From PoT sp049331405 (GTDB taxonomy: Bacteria > Planctomycetota > Planctomycetia > Isosphaerales > Isosphaeraceae): 64,000 nucleotides of DNA. The notes beneath the pieces are model-generated. The model had not been told where the DNA came from. It did no database searches and saw only the letters and a program-made list of their open reading frames with translations. Below are positions 36,754-44,870 of this stretch, piece after piece. Within the stretch, counting starts at the first letter, position 1; each line of letters opens with the position of its first letter. The stretch is from contig NZ_CP186274.1 in the NCBI RefSeq assembly GCF_049331405.1, positions 2,294,001-2,358,000 of the forward strand, written 5' to 3'. The translations under genes and the position numbers were made by a program.

Positions 36754-36903
36754 GGGATCCTCCTCGCCCGATTCTACGCCGTCGCGTCGGGGCCGTAAAT
36801 GCGGACGGATTGGCGCGGGCGGGGGATGATCGGCCGGGAGGAGGCGGGTCGGTTCGCCGTACCAAACCGGATGCCGCGCCTTCATCCGCGGGACGCCCGT
36901 CCT

Positions 36904-36940
36904 GATTGGTGCAGGGATTGGTACAGGGCCGATTGGTGCA
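36904..36940. repeat. Three direct repeats of GATTGGTRCA
   Basis: Copies begin at 36904, 36916 and 36931 (spacing 12 and 15 nt), just beyond the terminator of the tRNA-Ser. Confidence 0.6.
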
Positions 36941-36945
36941 AGAAA

Positions 36946-36991
36946 AAGGCCAGGATCGCGTGGCCGATGGCGCGACGCAAATCCTGGCCTT
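36946..36991 (-). terminator. Intrinsic terminator of tRNA-Ser
   Basis: AAGGCCAGGAT (36946-36956) and ATCCTGGCCTT (36981-36991) form an 11-bp stem. On the minus strand it is followed by a T-run (CTTTTTCTT), 16 nt downstream of the tRNA 3' end. Confidence 0.7.
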
Positions 36992-37006
36992 GTAAGCACT
37001 TGCAAG

Positions 37007-37093
37007 CGGAGAGGGAGGGATTCGAACCCTCGGTACGTGTTACCGTACACGGCATTTCCAGTGCCGCACCTTCGGCCTCTCGGTCACCTCTCC
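37007..37093 (-). tRNA. tRNA-Ser (anticodon GGA)
   Basis: An 87-nt class II tRNA read on the minus strand. The acceptor stem GGAGAGG pairs with CCTCTCC, the anticodon loop CTGGAAA carries GGA at 37057-37059, there is a long variable arm, and the T-loop is GGTTCGAATCC. The discriminator is G and CCA is not encoded. It reads UCC/UCU serine codons. No second copy of its 3' end is visible in the window, so I cannot show it as an attachment site. Confidence 0.95.
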
Positions 37094-37151
37094 AGGCCTA
37101 ACTAACTCTAGTCCATCGGACGGGTTGCGTCAATCTCGTTTCGGCAGGATT

Positions 37152-37305
37152 TTGGCAACACCGGCCTTGGCAACGGTTTTGGCAACGATCGGGGCGTTGC
37201 CACCGTGCTATCAGGTTAACCTGGGATGCGGCACTTTGGCAATCCCCTCCCGGTCGGGGCCGATCGCACACGCGAGCGACCTCTCCCGGACGCTGGGTTG
37301 GCAAC
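37152..37305. repeat. Iterated TTGGCAAC motifs
   Basis: Direct copies start at 37152, 37167, 37179 and 37298; a 7-nt inverted copy lies at 37196. The first three are spaced 15 and 12 nt. They lie in a gene-free gap between the tRNA-Ser and the minus-strand cluster. Confidence 0.55.
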
Positions 37306-37331
37306 GGATTTGGAAACGGCGGGTCCGGTCT

Positions 37332-37550
37332 TCAGTGTCCGGCGATCGGCAGAGGGGCAGGGCCGAGGGGGGCGGTTTTCGGCACGTCCCCGTCCCCCGC
37401 GACCCGGGCCTCGCGAAATCCCTCGAGCCGGCCCCGCAAGGCCTCCTCGAGCAGGAGGCAGAGGATGATCCTGGCGATTTCCGCCGACCGCAGGTCGAGA
37501 TACGGGGCCAGCTCGCAGGCATCGTCGTCCTCCTCCTCGAATCCGATCAT
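37332..37550 (-). CDS. Small acidic helical protein
   Basis: A 72-residue protein beginning MIGFEEEDDDACELAPYLDL, then IARIILCLLLEEALRGRLEGF. The ATG at 37550 has GGGGGAGG upstream, and an upstream mini-frame ends in an ATGA overlap with it. It is probably the last gene of the coupling-protein cluster. No known family. Confidence 0.5.
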   Translation of the reverse strand: MIGFEEEDDDACELAPYLDLRSAEIARIILCLLLEEALRGRLEGFREARVAGDGDVPKTAPLGPAPLPIAGH

Positions 37551-37813
37551 GGGCCTCCCCCGTCGGCGGACGCCACTCCTTGGTCCATGATCGCGCCGGC
37601 CTCATGCCGTCGCATCGGGATGATCCGCGTCCACGGCCCCGGCGCAAGCACCCCGGGGCCCTCGGAACCTCTAGTGGGGCTTACACCCGGGCTGCGGGCA
37701 GGGGGGGGATGAAGGCGCAGCCCTTGAGCACGCCGTCGAGCGAGGGGTCGGCCGCGTACCGCTGCAGTCTTCTCGGGCCTGAGATCACGCCCGTCATCGC
37801 CTCGTTTCCTGAT

Positions 37814-38326
37814 TCAGCATGGTTCATCGCTCGGTCCCCTCGTCATGTCCTTGCGCCGGGGGCTCGCGGACGCGTCGTGCATCCGGTCGTACCTGACGCC
37901 GTCGTCGTGCAGGATCTGCTGCGCGGCGTCATCCCGCCATACGCGGAAGATCCTCTCCTGCACATCCTCCGCATGACCTTGCCGCTCCGTTCCGGCGACC
38001 TGGCCGACGGGCTCCCGCCCCGCCGCGACGGAAGCCATCCAGGTATTGCGATCCTCGCCATCGAGGACGCGCTCCTCGACAACCCGCCTCTCGGCTTGCG
38101 TGAAGCCTTCCCAGTCGACCTGCCGGTCGAGGAGGGTTCTCCGCCGGGCCCGATCCAGTTCGGGCCACGCGTCCCACCCTACGGTGATGCCGTCAATATG
38201 GGGCGGCGGGGCCGCGTCGCCCGGCCGGGGCATGGCGGGGTAGGGCTCCCCATGCCGGTCGTAACGCGCCCCGGTCAGATGCCCGACCTGGGCGACGACG
38301 GAGGCCACTTGTTCTTTCGTGGGCAT
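37814..38326 (-). CDS. Hypothetical protein of the coupling-ATPase cluster
   Basis: A 170-residue soluble protein: MPTKEQVASVVAQVGHLTGARYDRHGEPYPAMPR (given here in part as GHLTGARYDRHG), then DRQVDWEGFTQAERRVVEERV and IFRVWRDDAAQQILHDDG. GAGGA lies 9 nt upstream of the ATG at 38326, and it starts 2 nt after the stop of the preceding small gene, so the two are likely coupled. Function unknown. Confidence 0.55.
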   Translation of the reverse strand: MPTKEQVASVVAQVGHLTGARYDRHGEPYPAMPRPGDAAPPPHIDGITVGWDAWPELDRARRRTLLDRQVDWEGFTQAERRVVEERVLDGEDRNTWMASVAAGREPVGQVAGTERQGHAEDVQERIFRVWRDDAAQQILHDDGVRYDRMHDASASPRRKDMTRGPSDEPC

Positions 38327-38328
38327 GA

Positions 38329-38532
38329 TTAATTCCTCGAAGGCGTCTGCCTCGACTCGGCGAGCTCCTCCTCGGCGAGGTTCATCGCGTCCAGCACGAT
38401 GAAGAGGATCCTCCCGAAGAGGATGTGCTTGGGCATGTCGCCGCCCGCCAGCGTGTTGCAAATCTGGGCGGCGGCGGCCGCCGCCCAGTCGTATCGGGGC
38501 CCGTTTTCCATCCGATGCTCGCTTTCCGCCAC
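38329..38532 (-). CDS. Small hypothetical protein of the coupling-ATPase cluster
   Basis: A 67-residue helical protein from a GTG at 38532 (MAESEHRMENGPRYDW...), with a moderately hydrophobic stretch HILFGRILFIVLDAMNLAEEE. An internal ATG (MENGPRYDW) is an alternative start. It lies between the 229-residue membrane protein and the 170-residue protein, all in one direction with short gaps. Confidence 0.5.
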   Translation of the reverse strand: MAESEHRMENGPRYDWAAAAAAQICNTLAGGDMPKHILFGRILFIVLDAMNLAEEELAESRQTPSRN

Positions 38533-38555
38533 GGGGGCATCCGGCCTCGCGCGGA

Positions 38556-39245
38556 TCAGCGCACCATCCGCGACCCCGGCGGCAGGACCACCGGCGGCGC
38601 CGGCGTGTTCACGCCATCGAGGAATCGCCCCAAATCACGCTGCCGCATCTCCTCCTGCAGCTCGATCCGCTGCCATTCGCTCGCCATGTACATATCCATC
38701 TCCCGCTGGGCATTGATATTCCTCATCCTGATCTCTCGCTTGCGGGCCAGCGCCCTGGCCTTGGCCTCGGCGGCCTTGCGCGCCTCCTCGGCCTCCAGCC
38801 TCGCCTCCTCGGCCCGCCGCGCCTCGTCGGGGTCGATCTCCTTGGGCGCGGGCAGGTCGATCTTGGGCAGGAGCTTGGACAGGTCGGGCAGCTTGAGCCC
38901 CGAGAGGTCGGGCAGCTTGAACCTGGGCAGCTTCATAGGCTCGCTCGCGACCGCGACCGGCGGCGGCGGCGCGGGGGGCGCCTCGAAGAAGGCCATCCTG
39001 GAGGCGACGTAAATCAACAGCCCCGCGGGCAGCAGTGCCAGGGCGGCGACATATCCCATCCGGGCCTGCTGGCTCTTGAGCTTCAGGGGCATCGACAGGA
39101 CGTCGAGCAGGATGGTGGGCAAATTCACGATCAGCGACAGCGAGAAGATGCCCGCGATGATGACGACCGCCCACTGCGACCAGCTCATCATGCCGGCGAT
39201 GTTCCAGAACAGGCTCTTCAAGGCGCCCATCACGATGCTTTCCAC
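38556..39245 (-). CDS. Membrane protein with Pro-rich linker and coiled coil
   Basis: A 229-residue protein from a GTG at 39245 with AGGAGGAA upstream. Two N-terminal membrane segments (about residues 20-45 and 63-83: GYVAALALLPAGLLIYVAS) are followed by a Pro-rich linker with repeated LPRFKLPDL/LKLPDLSKL motifs. A strongly charged coiled coil comes next (ARRAEEARLEAEEARKAAEA). The C-terminus is PPVVLPPGSRMVR. It could span the periplasm as a structural component. The relative at 19.3 kb shares the same plan and the motif LPPG near the end. Confidence 0.7.
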   Translation of the reverse strand: MESIVMGALKSLFWNIAGMMSWSQWAVVIIAGIFSLSLIVNLPTILLDVLSMPLKLKSQQARMGYVAALALLPAGLLIYVASRMAFFEAPPAPPPPVAVASEPMKLPRFKLPDLSGLKLPDLSKLLPKIDLPAPKEIDPDEARRAEEARLEAEEARKAAEAKARALARKREIRMRNINAQREMDMYMASEWQRIELQEEMRQRDLGRFLDGVNTPAPPVVLPPGSRMVR

Positions 39246-39271
39246 GTCGGTTCCTCCTAGGGATTAAAGGG

Positions 39272-39703
39272 TCAGGGGTGGGGGTTGAGATCACGCCGCG
39301 AGTGCCGATCGTCCCGGTGCGGCCCCGGTGCGAGGGCGGTGTGGCCGAGCAACGCCTGCCCGATCGCGTCGCGGGCCGATCCCGGCGCCTCGCAGGCGGA
39401 GGCCCAGATCAGCCTGATCCCCGCGCCCATCAAATAGGCCGAGACGAGGAATTGGATGGGGATGTACATCGCCGCGATGCCGCAGACGACGAAGAGCGTC
39501 CCGCGGATCGGCCGCAGCCAGATCCAACGCGGGATGCTGGGCTGCAGCGACGAGAAGCCGTAGGCGAGCGCCAGGGCGGAGAAGAGCGCGACCTGCCCGC
39601 GGATCAGCCAACCCGGCGGGCCGACCCCCCACAGCCACAGGCACAAGCTGCCCGCGGCCAGCGACAGGACGCTCACGAGGCATGACAGCGTAAACACTTT
39701 CAT
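39272..39703 (-). CDS. Membrane protein of the coupling-ATPase cluster
   Basis: A 143-residue inner-membrane protein with about four hydrophobic segments (FTLSCLVSVLSLAAGSLCLWLWG; GQVALFSALALAYGF; GTLFVVCGIAAMYIPIQFLVSA; a fourth, weaker). GGAGGAGC lies 4 nt upstream of the ATG at 39703. The C-terminal 30 residues are polar and His/Arg-rich. No known family. Confidence 0.65.
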   Translation of the reverse strand: MKVFTLSCLVSVLSLAAGSLCLWLWGVGPPGWLIRGQVALFSALALAYGFSSLQPSIPRWIWLRPIRGTLFVVCGIAAMYIPIQFLVSAYLMGAGIRLIWASACEAPGSARDAIGQALLGHTALAPGPHRDDRHSRRDLNPHP

Positions 39704-39762
39704 GGAAGCTCCTCCGTAATAATTACGCAAACTACCGCAGAAAATTCTGATTTTACGCCCGA

Positions 39763-40155
39763 TTACCGCTCTACCCCCTGATCCTGCTCCCGGCCATAGA
39801 CGCTGCCCCGCGCGGCCTGGGCATCGAGCAGCTGGTCGTAGCCCTGAGCCTGGTTCTGGGCCTGTCCTTGGCCCGTCCCCCGCAGCTCATCCGTGGTGAT
39901 CTGCGGCGTGGGATTCATGGGCGAGCCCATCTCGGCCGCGTGCTCGCCCTGGCCGAAATAGGACTCATTCATGGTCTGGCGGATGTCCTTGACCGCCTCG
40001 CGGAACATCGCGTCGAACTGGGCCCCGAATGACGGGCCCTGCCGCGCCGGCTCGGGGGCCTCCCGGCCGGGCGGCTCCGCTGCGGGCTGCTGGAGATTGG
40101 CCATGTCGGCGCGTGCGTGCCGGACGACCGCATCCTGGATCTCGGGATCTGCCAT
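39763..40155 (-). CDS. Soluble Gln/Ala-rich protein of the coupling-ATPase cluster
   Basis: A 130-residue protein: MADPEIQDAVVRHARADMAN, a Pro-rich stretch, FGAQFDAMFREAVKDIRQTMNESYF, then a Gln-rich low-complexity tail. GAGGAGG precedes the ATG. Probably partly disordered. Function unknown; its place between membrane proteins suggests an adaptor role. Confidence 0.6.
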   Translation of the reverse strand: MADPEIQDAVVRHARADMANLQQPAAEPPGREAPEPARQGPSFGAQFDAMFREAVKDIRQTMNESYFGQGEHAAEMGSPMNPTPQITTDELRGTGQGQAQNQAQGYDQLLDAQAARGSVYGREQDQGVER

Positions 40156-40176
40156 CGCATCATCCTCCTCGAGTTA

Positions 40177-40731
40177 TCACCATTCGTTGTGCCTGAAACG
40201 TTCCGCCATCGCCTCCTGCTCGATCGCGGCGTCGTGCATCCTGCGGACCCTGCGGCTCATGGCCGCCAGGTCGCTCAAGTGGACGAAGACCAGGGAGATG
40301 AAGCCGCAGGCCACGAAGAGCCCCAGCGGCTCCGAGGCGTGCCGCAGGGTGAGGCCGACCCACAGGACCAGGAATGGCTCGACGAGGAAGGCCATGCGCC
40401 GGTCCCTCACCCTCAGGAAACGCATCACCAGGGCCGGGTCGCCCTGATACAGGGAATGCACCGACCGGTCCGAGCGGGTCCGCTGGAAGATGACCGCGAA
40501 GAGCCAGGCGGCCATGTAGGCCAGCATGTCGGTGCATTTCGCGAAGCCCGCGAAGCAGAACATCGCGACCAGCCCGATCGGACCGCCGAAGGCGTAGGCG
40601 CGGACGCCGACGCCGCGGCGCATGAATGGCAGGATGCAGATGGCATGGACGGCCATCAGCGTGTACAACGCATCGAATCCCTCCGTGAACTTCACTTTGT
40701 CCGATGGCTTCGGCTCATTGCTCTCTCGCAT
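40177..40731 (-). CDS. Multi-pass membrane protein following the coupling ATPase
   Basis: A 184-residue protein with four or five hydrophobic segments (ALYTLMAVHAICILPFM; AFGGPIGLVAMFCFAGF; MLAYMAAWLFAVIF; AFLVEPFLVLWVGLTL; LGLFVACGFISLVFVHL). The ATG at 40731 is 2 nt after the coupling ATPase stop, with its ribosome site (CAGGAG) inside the ATPase gene, so the two are translationally coupled. It may be a membrane partner of the ATPase. Confidence 0.7.
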   Translation of the reverse strand: MRESNEPKPSDKVKFTEGFDALYTLMAVHAICILPFMRRGVGVRAYAFGGPIGLVAMFCFAGFAKCTDMLAYMAAWLFAVIFQRTRSDRSVHSLYQGDPALVMRFLRVRDRRMAFLVEPFLVLWVGLTLRHASEPLGLFVACGFISLVFVHLSDLAAMSRRVRRMHDAAIEQEAMAERFRHNEW

Positions 40732-40733
40732 GT

Positions 40734-42170
40734 TCACTCCTGCTTGAAGGCGACCCTCAGGTAGTTGTCCCCCGTCGAGAACGGCTCGCCCGTCCTGATG
40801 ACGATGCCGTCGACCGCCTTCCCGGCCCCGCCCGAGCGCAGGCCCGAGAGGAAGACGCCGGGCTGGAGCACGGGCTGGTAGTTCTGGCTGAAGCTGCCCC
40901 GGAAGCCGCCGTCCCCGAAGAGCTCGTCGCCCATGCCCTTGTAGCCGCCGTCCGAACCGCCGGGCATCGCCTCGAGCCGCTTGCCCAGCAGGGACGAGAA
41001 ATATTCGGCCGACTCGGAGTCTCCCAGAGTATGGATGATCTTATGTCCGAAATTGGTCATCAAAGCGTTGGCCTGGTGCTGGCCGGCGCGTCCGCCCACG
41101 GACTCGTACATGCTGTGGATGCTCTGGGTGAGCACGACCATGCAGCCGAGATGGCTGCGGCATTCGGCCAGGAACGCCGCGTCGTAGCTGTTGGCGACCT
41201 TCTGAAACTCGTCGCACCAGATGACGAGCGTCGCGCCGTCGGGCGAGGCCTTGCGGCGCAGGATCTGCCGCTGCACGACGTACTTGATCCCGCAATTCAC
41301 GACGGTCGCCGAGGCGTCGCCCGCGACAATCGGCATGTTGACCAGGATCCATTTGCGGTCCGCCATGACCGACGGGCTCAGGTTTGTCGTCGAGGCGATG
41401 AGGTCGCGCACCACCCCGGTGTTGAAGACGTGCAGCAGGCCCATGACGCCCGCGTTGATGCTGCTCCTGGTGCGGTCGTTGAGCCGCGGGATCTCGCCCG
41501 TCCAGTACTGGGTGGCGAGCTCGCAGTCGTGCTGCTCGATAGCCGACTTGCTGCGGCCGTAGGCCGCCCGGCTGAGCCGGGCGTGGAACCCGCCGCGCCA
41601 GGCCGCGTCCGCCATCTCCTCCACCGTGCTGGCGGCGCCCCCGATAAACCTCTGGACGTCCCAGGGGTCGCACCTGCCGGTCGCAGCCTTGACGATCTCG
41701 ATGGCGTTGAAGATCTGCCGCCGGTTCTGCTCCTTCCAGAACGGGTCCTGGCCATCGCCCGAGGCGCGGCCCAGCGTCTCCTGGATCGTGACCATGCATT
41801 GGGTGAGCTGGCGCGTGTCGGCGCCGTTCTTCAGCTCCTCATCGAGGATATTGCAGCGATATTCCCCCGCCGGCTCGATGACGTAGAGGTCGCCGGACCT
41901 GCCGGCGCCCGAGAAGATCCTCTCGATGTCATCCTTGTCCTCGGGCTTGGAGGCGATGAAGAGGCCCCCCGTATTGGGATGGCCCACGATGGCACGCATC
42001 AGGGCCTTGCCGCTGCCCGACGACTTGCCGCTGCCGGTCTGGCCGCCGATGAAGACCGAACGCACGAGGTCGCGCACGACGAATGCGTCTTTCTTGCTCC
42101 AATGCAGCAGCGCCGACTCGAGCGGATCGGCCTGCCTCCTCCGGCGGAACATGGCGAGATGTCTCCCCAT
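40734..42170 (-). CDS. VirD4/TraG/TraD-type coupling ATPase
   Basis: A 478-residue P-loop ATPase. Walker A is GGQTGSGKS (residues 42-50), with an unusual second GSGK directly after; Walker B is TLVIWCDEF, followed by a sensor-like VVLTQS. The TraG/TraD-like signature HQANALMTNFGHKI lies further on. T4CPs bring DNA or protein substrates to a type IV secretion channel. The N-terminal membrane anchor of VirD4 is missing here, as in soluble TraD/TraG-like members; the coupled membrane gene downstream may replace it. No relaxase or mating-pair genes are in the window. Confidence 0.85.
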   Translation of the reverse strand: MGRHLAMFRRRRQADPLESALLHWSKKDAFVVRDLVRSVFIGGQTGSGKSSGSGKALMRAIVGHPNTGGLFIASKPEDKDDIERIFSGAGRSGDLYVIEPAGEYRCNILDEELKNGADTRQLTQCMVTIQETLGRASGDGQDPFWKEQNRRQIFNAIEIVKAATGRCDPWDVQRFIGGAASTVEEMADAAWRGGFHARLSRAAYGRSKSAIEQHDCELATQYWTGEIPRLNDRTRSSINAGVMGLLHVFNTGVVRDLIASTTNLSPSVMADRKWILVNMPIVAGDASATVVNCGIKYVVQRQILRRKASPDGATLVIWCDEFQKVANSYDAAFLAECRSHLGCMVVLTQSIHSMYESVGGRAGQHQANALMTNFGHKIIHTLGDSESAEYFSSLLGKRLEAMPGGSDGGYKGMGDELFGDGGFRGSFSQNYQPVLQPGVFLSGLRSGGAGKAVDGIVIRTGEPFSTGDNYLRVAFKQE

Positions 42171-42354
42171 AGGACGTTTCCTTTCATGATGGCACGTTCA
42201 CGGGACCTGCCGAGGCGATCGGCGGGCGCGCCGGGGCCCGGGCCCGCGGCACGAGGCGGCGGGCGTACATGCCGGGCACGTATGCGACGGGACGGGGGGG
42301 AAAGGGAGTAAGCGGATGCGGGCGGGCGTTTCCGCGTCGATAGATCGCAGGGGC

Positions 42355-43140
42355 TCAGCTGGCCCGGGCGATATCCTTCATCGCCGACTGGAAGCTCTTG
42401 GCCGTGATCCCCTTCTTCACCGCCTCGCGCATGGCCTTCATGGCCTCGTTCAGCAGCTCGATGGCCTCCTCGAGGCTGACCTCGGCCCCCGAGACGGTGA
42501 TCACCTGCCCGGAGGGCAGGGGGCAGCGGATCTTGGCGGCCTTGACGGCCTGCCCGCCGCCTCGCCCCCGGCCGGCACGCTTCAGCTCCTTGAGCGTGCC
42601 GCCGTTCAAGCGCGTCTGGAGGGCCACGAGCTGGTCATCCTCGGCCAGCTTGGCCAATTCGTTGCAGTCCGAGAGCGTGATCCGCCCAGCCTTGAGGGCC
42701 TCCTGGGCGGCCCTGCAGCATCTCGAGGGCGACAGGATGTGGGTCACGCCCGAGGGGTCGATCTGCAGCCTGCCTGCGATGTCCTTGAGCAGCAGCGAGG
42801 AGTCGGACGTATGGAGGCCAAGGACCGCCTGCCATTGCTCGTAGCCCGAGAGCCCCCTGCGGTGGAAGGCCGTCACCAGACCGGCCTCCAGCAGCTCGCC
42901 GTCGGTGAGGTCGTCCTCGGTGACGAAGACGTCGACCTCGGTCTCGCCGAGCAGCCCCAGGCCCTCCGTGCGGCGATGCCCGTCGACCAAGGTCATGTCG
43001 GGCCGGCAGACGATGGGGTGGATGGCACGCGCCAGCCACGACCTGGCGAGCGCCTTGAGCTCCTCTTCGCCGCCCGGGTGGCGACGCAGCGAGTAACGGC
43101 GCAGGGAGGACAGCGGGACGCGGACGTGCTTGCCCTTCAT
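42355..43140 (-). CDS. ParB/RepB-like nuclease-domain protein
   Basis: A 261-residue protein. The N-terminal ParB-type domain has PIVCRPDMTLVDGHRRTEGL (GHRR at residues 54-57, a CTP/DNA-contact motif in ParB), followed by a helix-turn-helix-like region (LLLKDIAGRLQIDPSGVTHILSPSRC) and a C-terminal helix. It could be a partition or plasmid-maintenance protein, or a regulator of the cluster. GAGGAG lies 8 nt upstream of the ATG at 43140. No ParA partner is adjacent, which is notable. Confidence 0.8.
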   Translation of the reverse strand: MKGKHVRVPLSSLRRYSLRRHPGGEEELKALARSWLARAIHPIVCRPDMTLVDGHRRTEGLGLLGETEVDVFVTEDDLTDGELLEAGLVTAFHRRGLSGYEQWQAVLGLHTSDSSLLLKDIAGRLQIDPSGVTHILSPSRCCRAAQEALKAGRITLSDCNELAKLAEDDQLVALQTRLNGGTLKELKRAGRGRGGGQAVKAAKIRCPLPSGQVITVSGAEVSLEEAIELLNEAMKAMREAVKKGITAKSFQSAMKDIARAS

Positions 43141-43245
43141 CGATGTCTCCTCGGAGGTGTTCTGAACCAATGTGGATACGGACGGGGGACGGGCCGGCGT
43201 GGGGGGACGCCGGTGATGCGACTGTCGGCTCGTCTTCAGGGGGGG

Positions 43246-44313
43246 TCAGATGAGGCCGATCGAGCGGTCTTCGCGACGCCAATGCGCCCGGTTGCAGATG
43301 AGATACGCCCGGACCGTGAGCCGGCTTATGTCGTAGGACACGCGGTCCTTCCAGATCCGACTGCCGCCGTCCTTGTGATGGCCCAGCATCATCATCGGGT
43401 TGGGGGTGTCCTTCATGCAGGCGCCGGTGGGTTTGTAGCCGTGCTTACGCAGCAACTCGCCATAATAAGCACAGCAGCAGGGCGAGAGCGACATCGGCCG
43501 CAGCGGCCGCGCGTTGCGCACATAATAGGCGACCTGGTAGAAGACCGACCTCGCCTGGGCCAAAGTCTTATCGTGATTGGCGATGTCGACGCGCTCGGCG
43601 TCGCTCATGCCATGCATGTAGATGAAGCGGGAGGAGGGCAGCAGGTCGTCCTGCGTGAGATCGCTGTCGAACAGCTCGCCGGCAGCCATGGCCCGCCACG
43701 CCCGCTCCTTGAGCGGCAGGGCCACCGAGATGCCGATCCGCTCCTCGCCCCTCAAGTAGAACATCACGGTGCGGAACATCCCGTCGAGGCGAGTGACCTC
43801 GCGCATCCAGCGGGCGTATTCCTGCCGGGTCCTGCGCATGAACCGCTCGCCGCGGGCGATGCAGGAATCGACATCCATCGGCTCGCCCGGGCCCGCCAGC
43901 TTCCAGCCGACGGTGTCGAGCTCCATCCCGGCCGCCAGCAGCGAATCCTTGACGGGGTTGTGCAGGTACATCAGGTCGTTGTCCTGCAGCCGCTCGGCCA
44001 GCGCGTCGAGCGTCTTGTTGGGGGTGTCCCAGACCCCAAGCGAGGGCGAATTGGTCGCATCAACCAGGGCCTCAGCCGCCTCGATCTCGAGCAGGCCGAG
44101 CACCTCGCGCAGATACTCCACGAACGCCTCGCCGATGACGCGATCGACGGGCCTGCCGGCCCGCAGCGCGGGGAATTTGCGCTCGACCTCGCCGCGATGT
44201 CCCTTGACGTCGCGGAAGAATCGCTTGAACTGGCGCACCTTGGGCCACAGGCGAGGGTTGGCGTCGAACCGCCGCCTCGTCTCGTCGGAGAGCCGCACAT
44301 ATTTACTCGTCAT
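43246..44313 (-). CDS. Conserved-looking protein of unknown function heading the coupling-ATPase cluster
   Basis: A 355-residue soluble protein: MTSKYVRLSDETRRRFD, VDRVIGEAFVEYLREVLGLLEIE, WMREVTRLDGMFRTVMFYLRGEERIG, and a Cys cluster SPCCCAYYGELLRKHGYKP. It may be a replication or mobilisation protein, because it is first in a cluster with ParB-like and T4CP genes, but no relaxase or Rep motif is visible. Function not assigned. The ribosome site is weak. Confidence 0.6.
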   Translation of the reverse strand: MTSKYVRLSDETRRRFDANPRLWPKVRQFKRFFRDVKGHRGEVERKFPALRAGRPVDRVIGEAFVEYLREVLGLLEIEAAEALVDATNSPSLGVWDTPNKTLDALAERLQDNDLMYLHNPVKDSLLAAGMELDTVGWKLAGPGEPMDVDSCIARGERFMRRTRQEYARWMREVTRLDGMFRTVMFYLRGEERIGISVALPLKERAWRAMAAGELFDSDLTQDDLLPSSRFIYMHGMSDAERVDIANHDKTLAQARSVFYQVAYYVRNARPLRPMSLSPCCCAYYGELLRKHGYKPTGACMKDTPNPMMMLGHHKDGGSRIWKDRVSYDISRLTVRAYLICNRAHWRREDRSIGLI

Positions 44314-44867
44314 AGTTTTGTATCTCTCATCGCGTCTTCGCGGATCGCAATGTGATTATTCTGGCCTTACCAAGATCGGTCAAGATAAGGCGTGCCTGAA
44401 ATTTAAGGCCAGTTGCTGCGCAGCGCCGGGGCGTTGCGCGCAACGCTCCCGGACTTCCACTTGACAGGCGAGGAGATCAGTGCGAACGGTTATGGGTAAC
44501 CATGTCGCGGTTTCAATATGGCAAAGCCAGCACCAGCGGGATCTCGCCCAGGGGCGAGGCCACTAGGGGTTTCGCGTGGCGAGCAAAACGGCGCCGCTCG
44601 GATTGCGCGTCGTCTGAACGCTGAGAGTCACGCTTGGGCCTAATGTGTTGAGTCACGCTCTCCGCAAGCGTCCAGTTAGGAGAGCTTATACAGCTTTGCT
44701 TCGATTTCTCGAGCGAACCACCCGCGGAATGGAAGCGGCCTCTCGCCGACCAGGGGTTCGATCGCATGGAAGTGAGTGCCCGCTGGGTCTCGCACCTCTC
44801 GCAGGTGCAGGTCGACGCCGCGTTTCGCCTCACCGGTGAATTTTCGGGCAAGTCGAGGTAATAGGAT
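44314..44867. other. Gene-poor region upstream of the cluster
   Basis: It holds the likely promoter of the minus-strand cluster and the palindrome at 44431-44446. Minus-strand frames from about 44867 to 44513 are open but low in protein-like character, possibly a relic; no family recognised. Confidence 0.35.
44431..44446. repeat. Perfect palindrome GCGTTGCGCGCAACGC
   Basis: A 16-bp perfect palindrome; flanking CCGGG/CCCGG extends it to a 13/14-nt hairpin with one bulge. It lies 118 nt upstream of the 355-residue gene start, on the promoter side of the ParB-containing cluster, so it is a candidate parS-like site or operator. Confidence 0.6.
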
Positions 44868-44870
44868 TTA

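Noticed and set aside
36496..37050. Minus-strand frame of 184 codons running through the tRNA-Ser
   Set aside because: It includes the tRNA and its terminator; only the 85-codon part from 36753 has a ribosome site.
37007..37093. tRNA-Ser as attachment site of the coupling-ATPase cluster
   Set aside because: No second copy of the tRNA 3' end is visible, the cluster lies on the 5' side of the tRNA, and no integrase gene is present.
40704..44355. Long plus-strand open frames of 535 and 679 codons opposite the coupling ATPase, ParB-like and 355-residue genes
   Set aside because: They are antisense to genes with clear motifs and ribosome sites; long antisense frames are expected at this GC content and their translations show no family signature.
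44513..44867. Minus-strand open stretch of about 118 codons next to the IS5 element as an interrupted gene
   Set aside because: Joining across the IS (via TTA) does not give a continuous protein-like frame and no family is recognisable.
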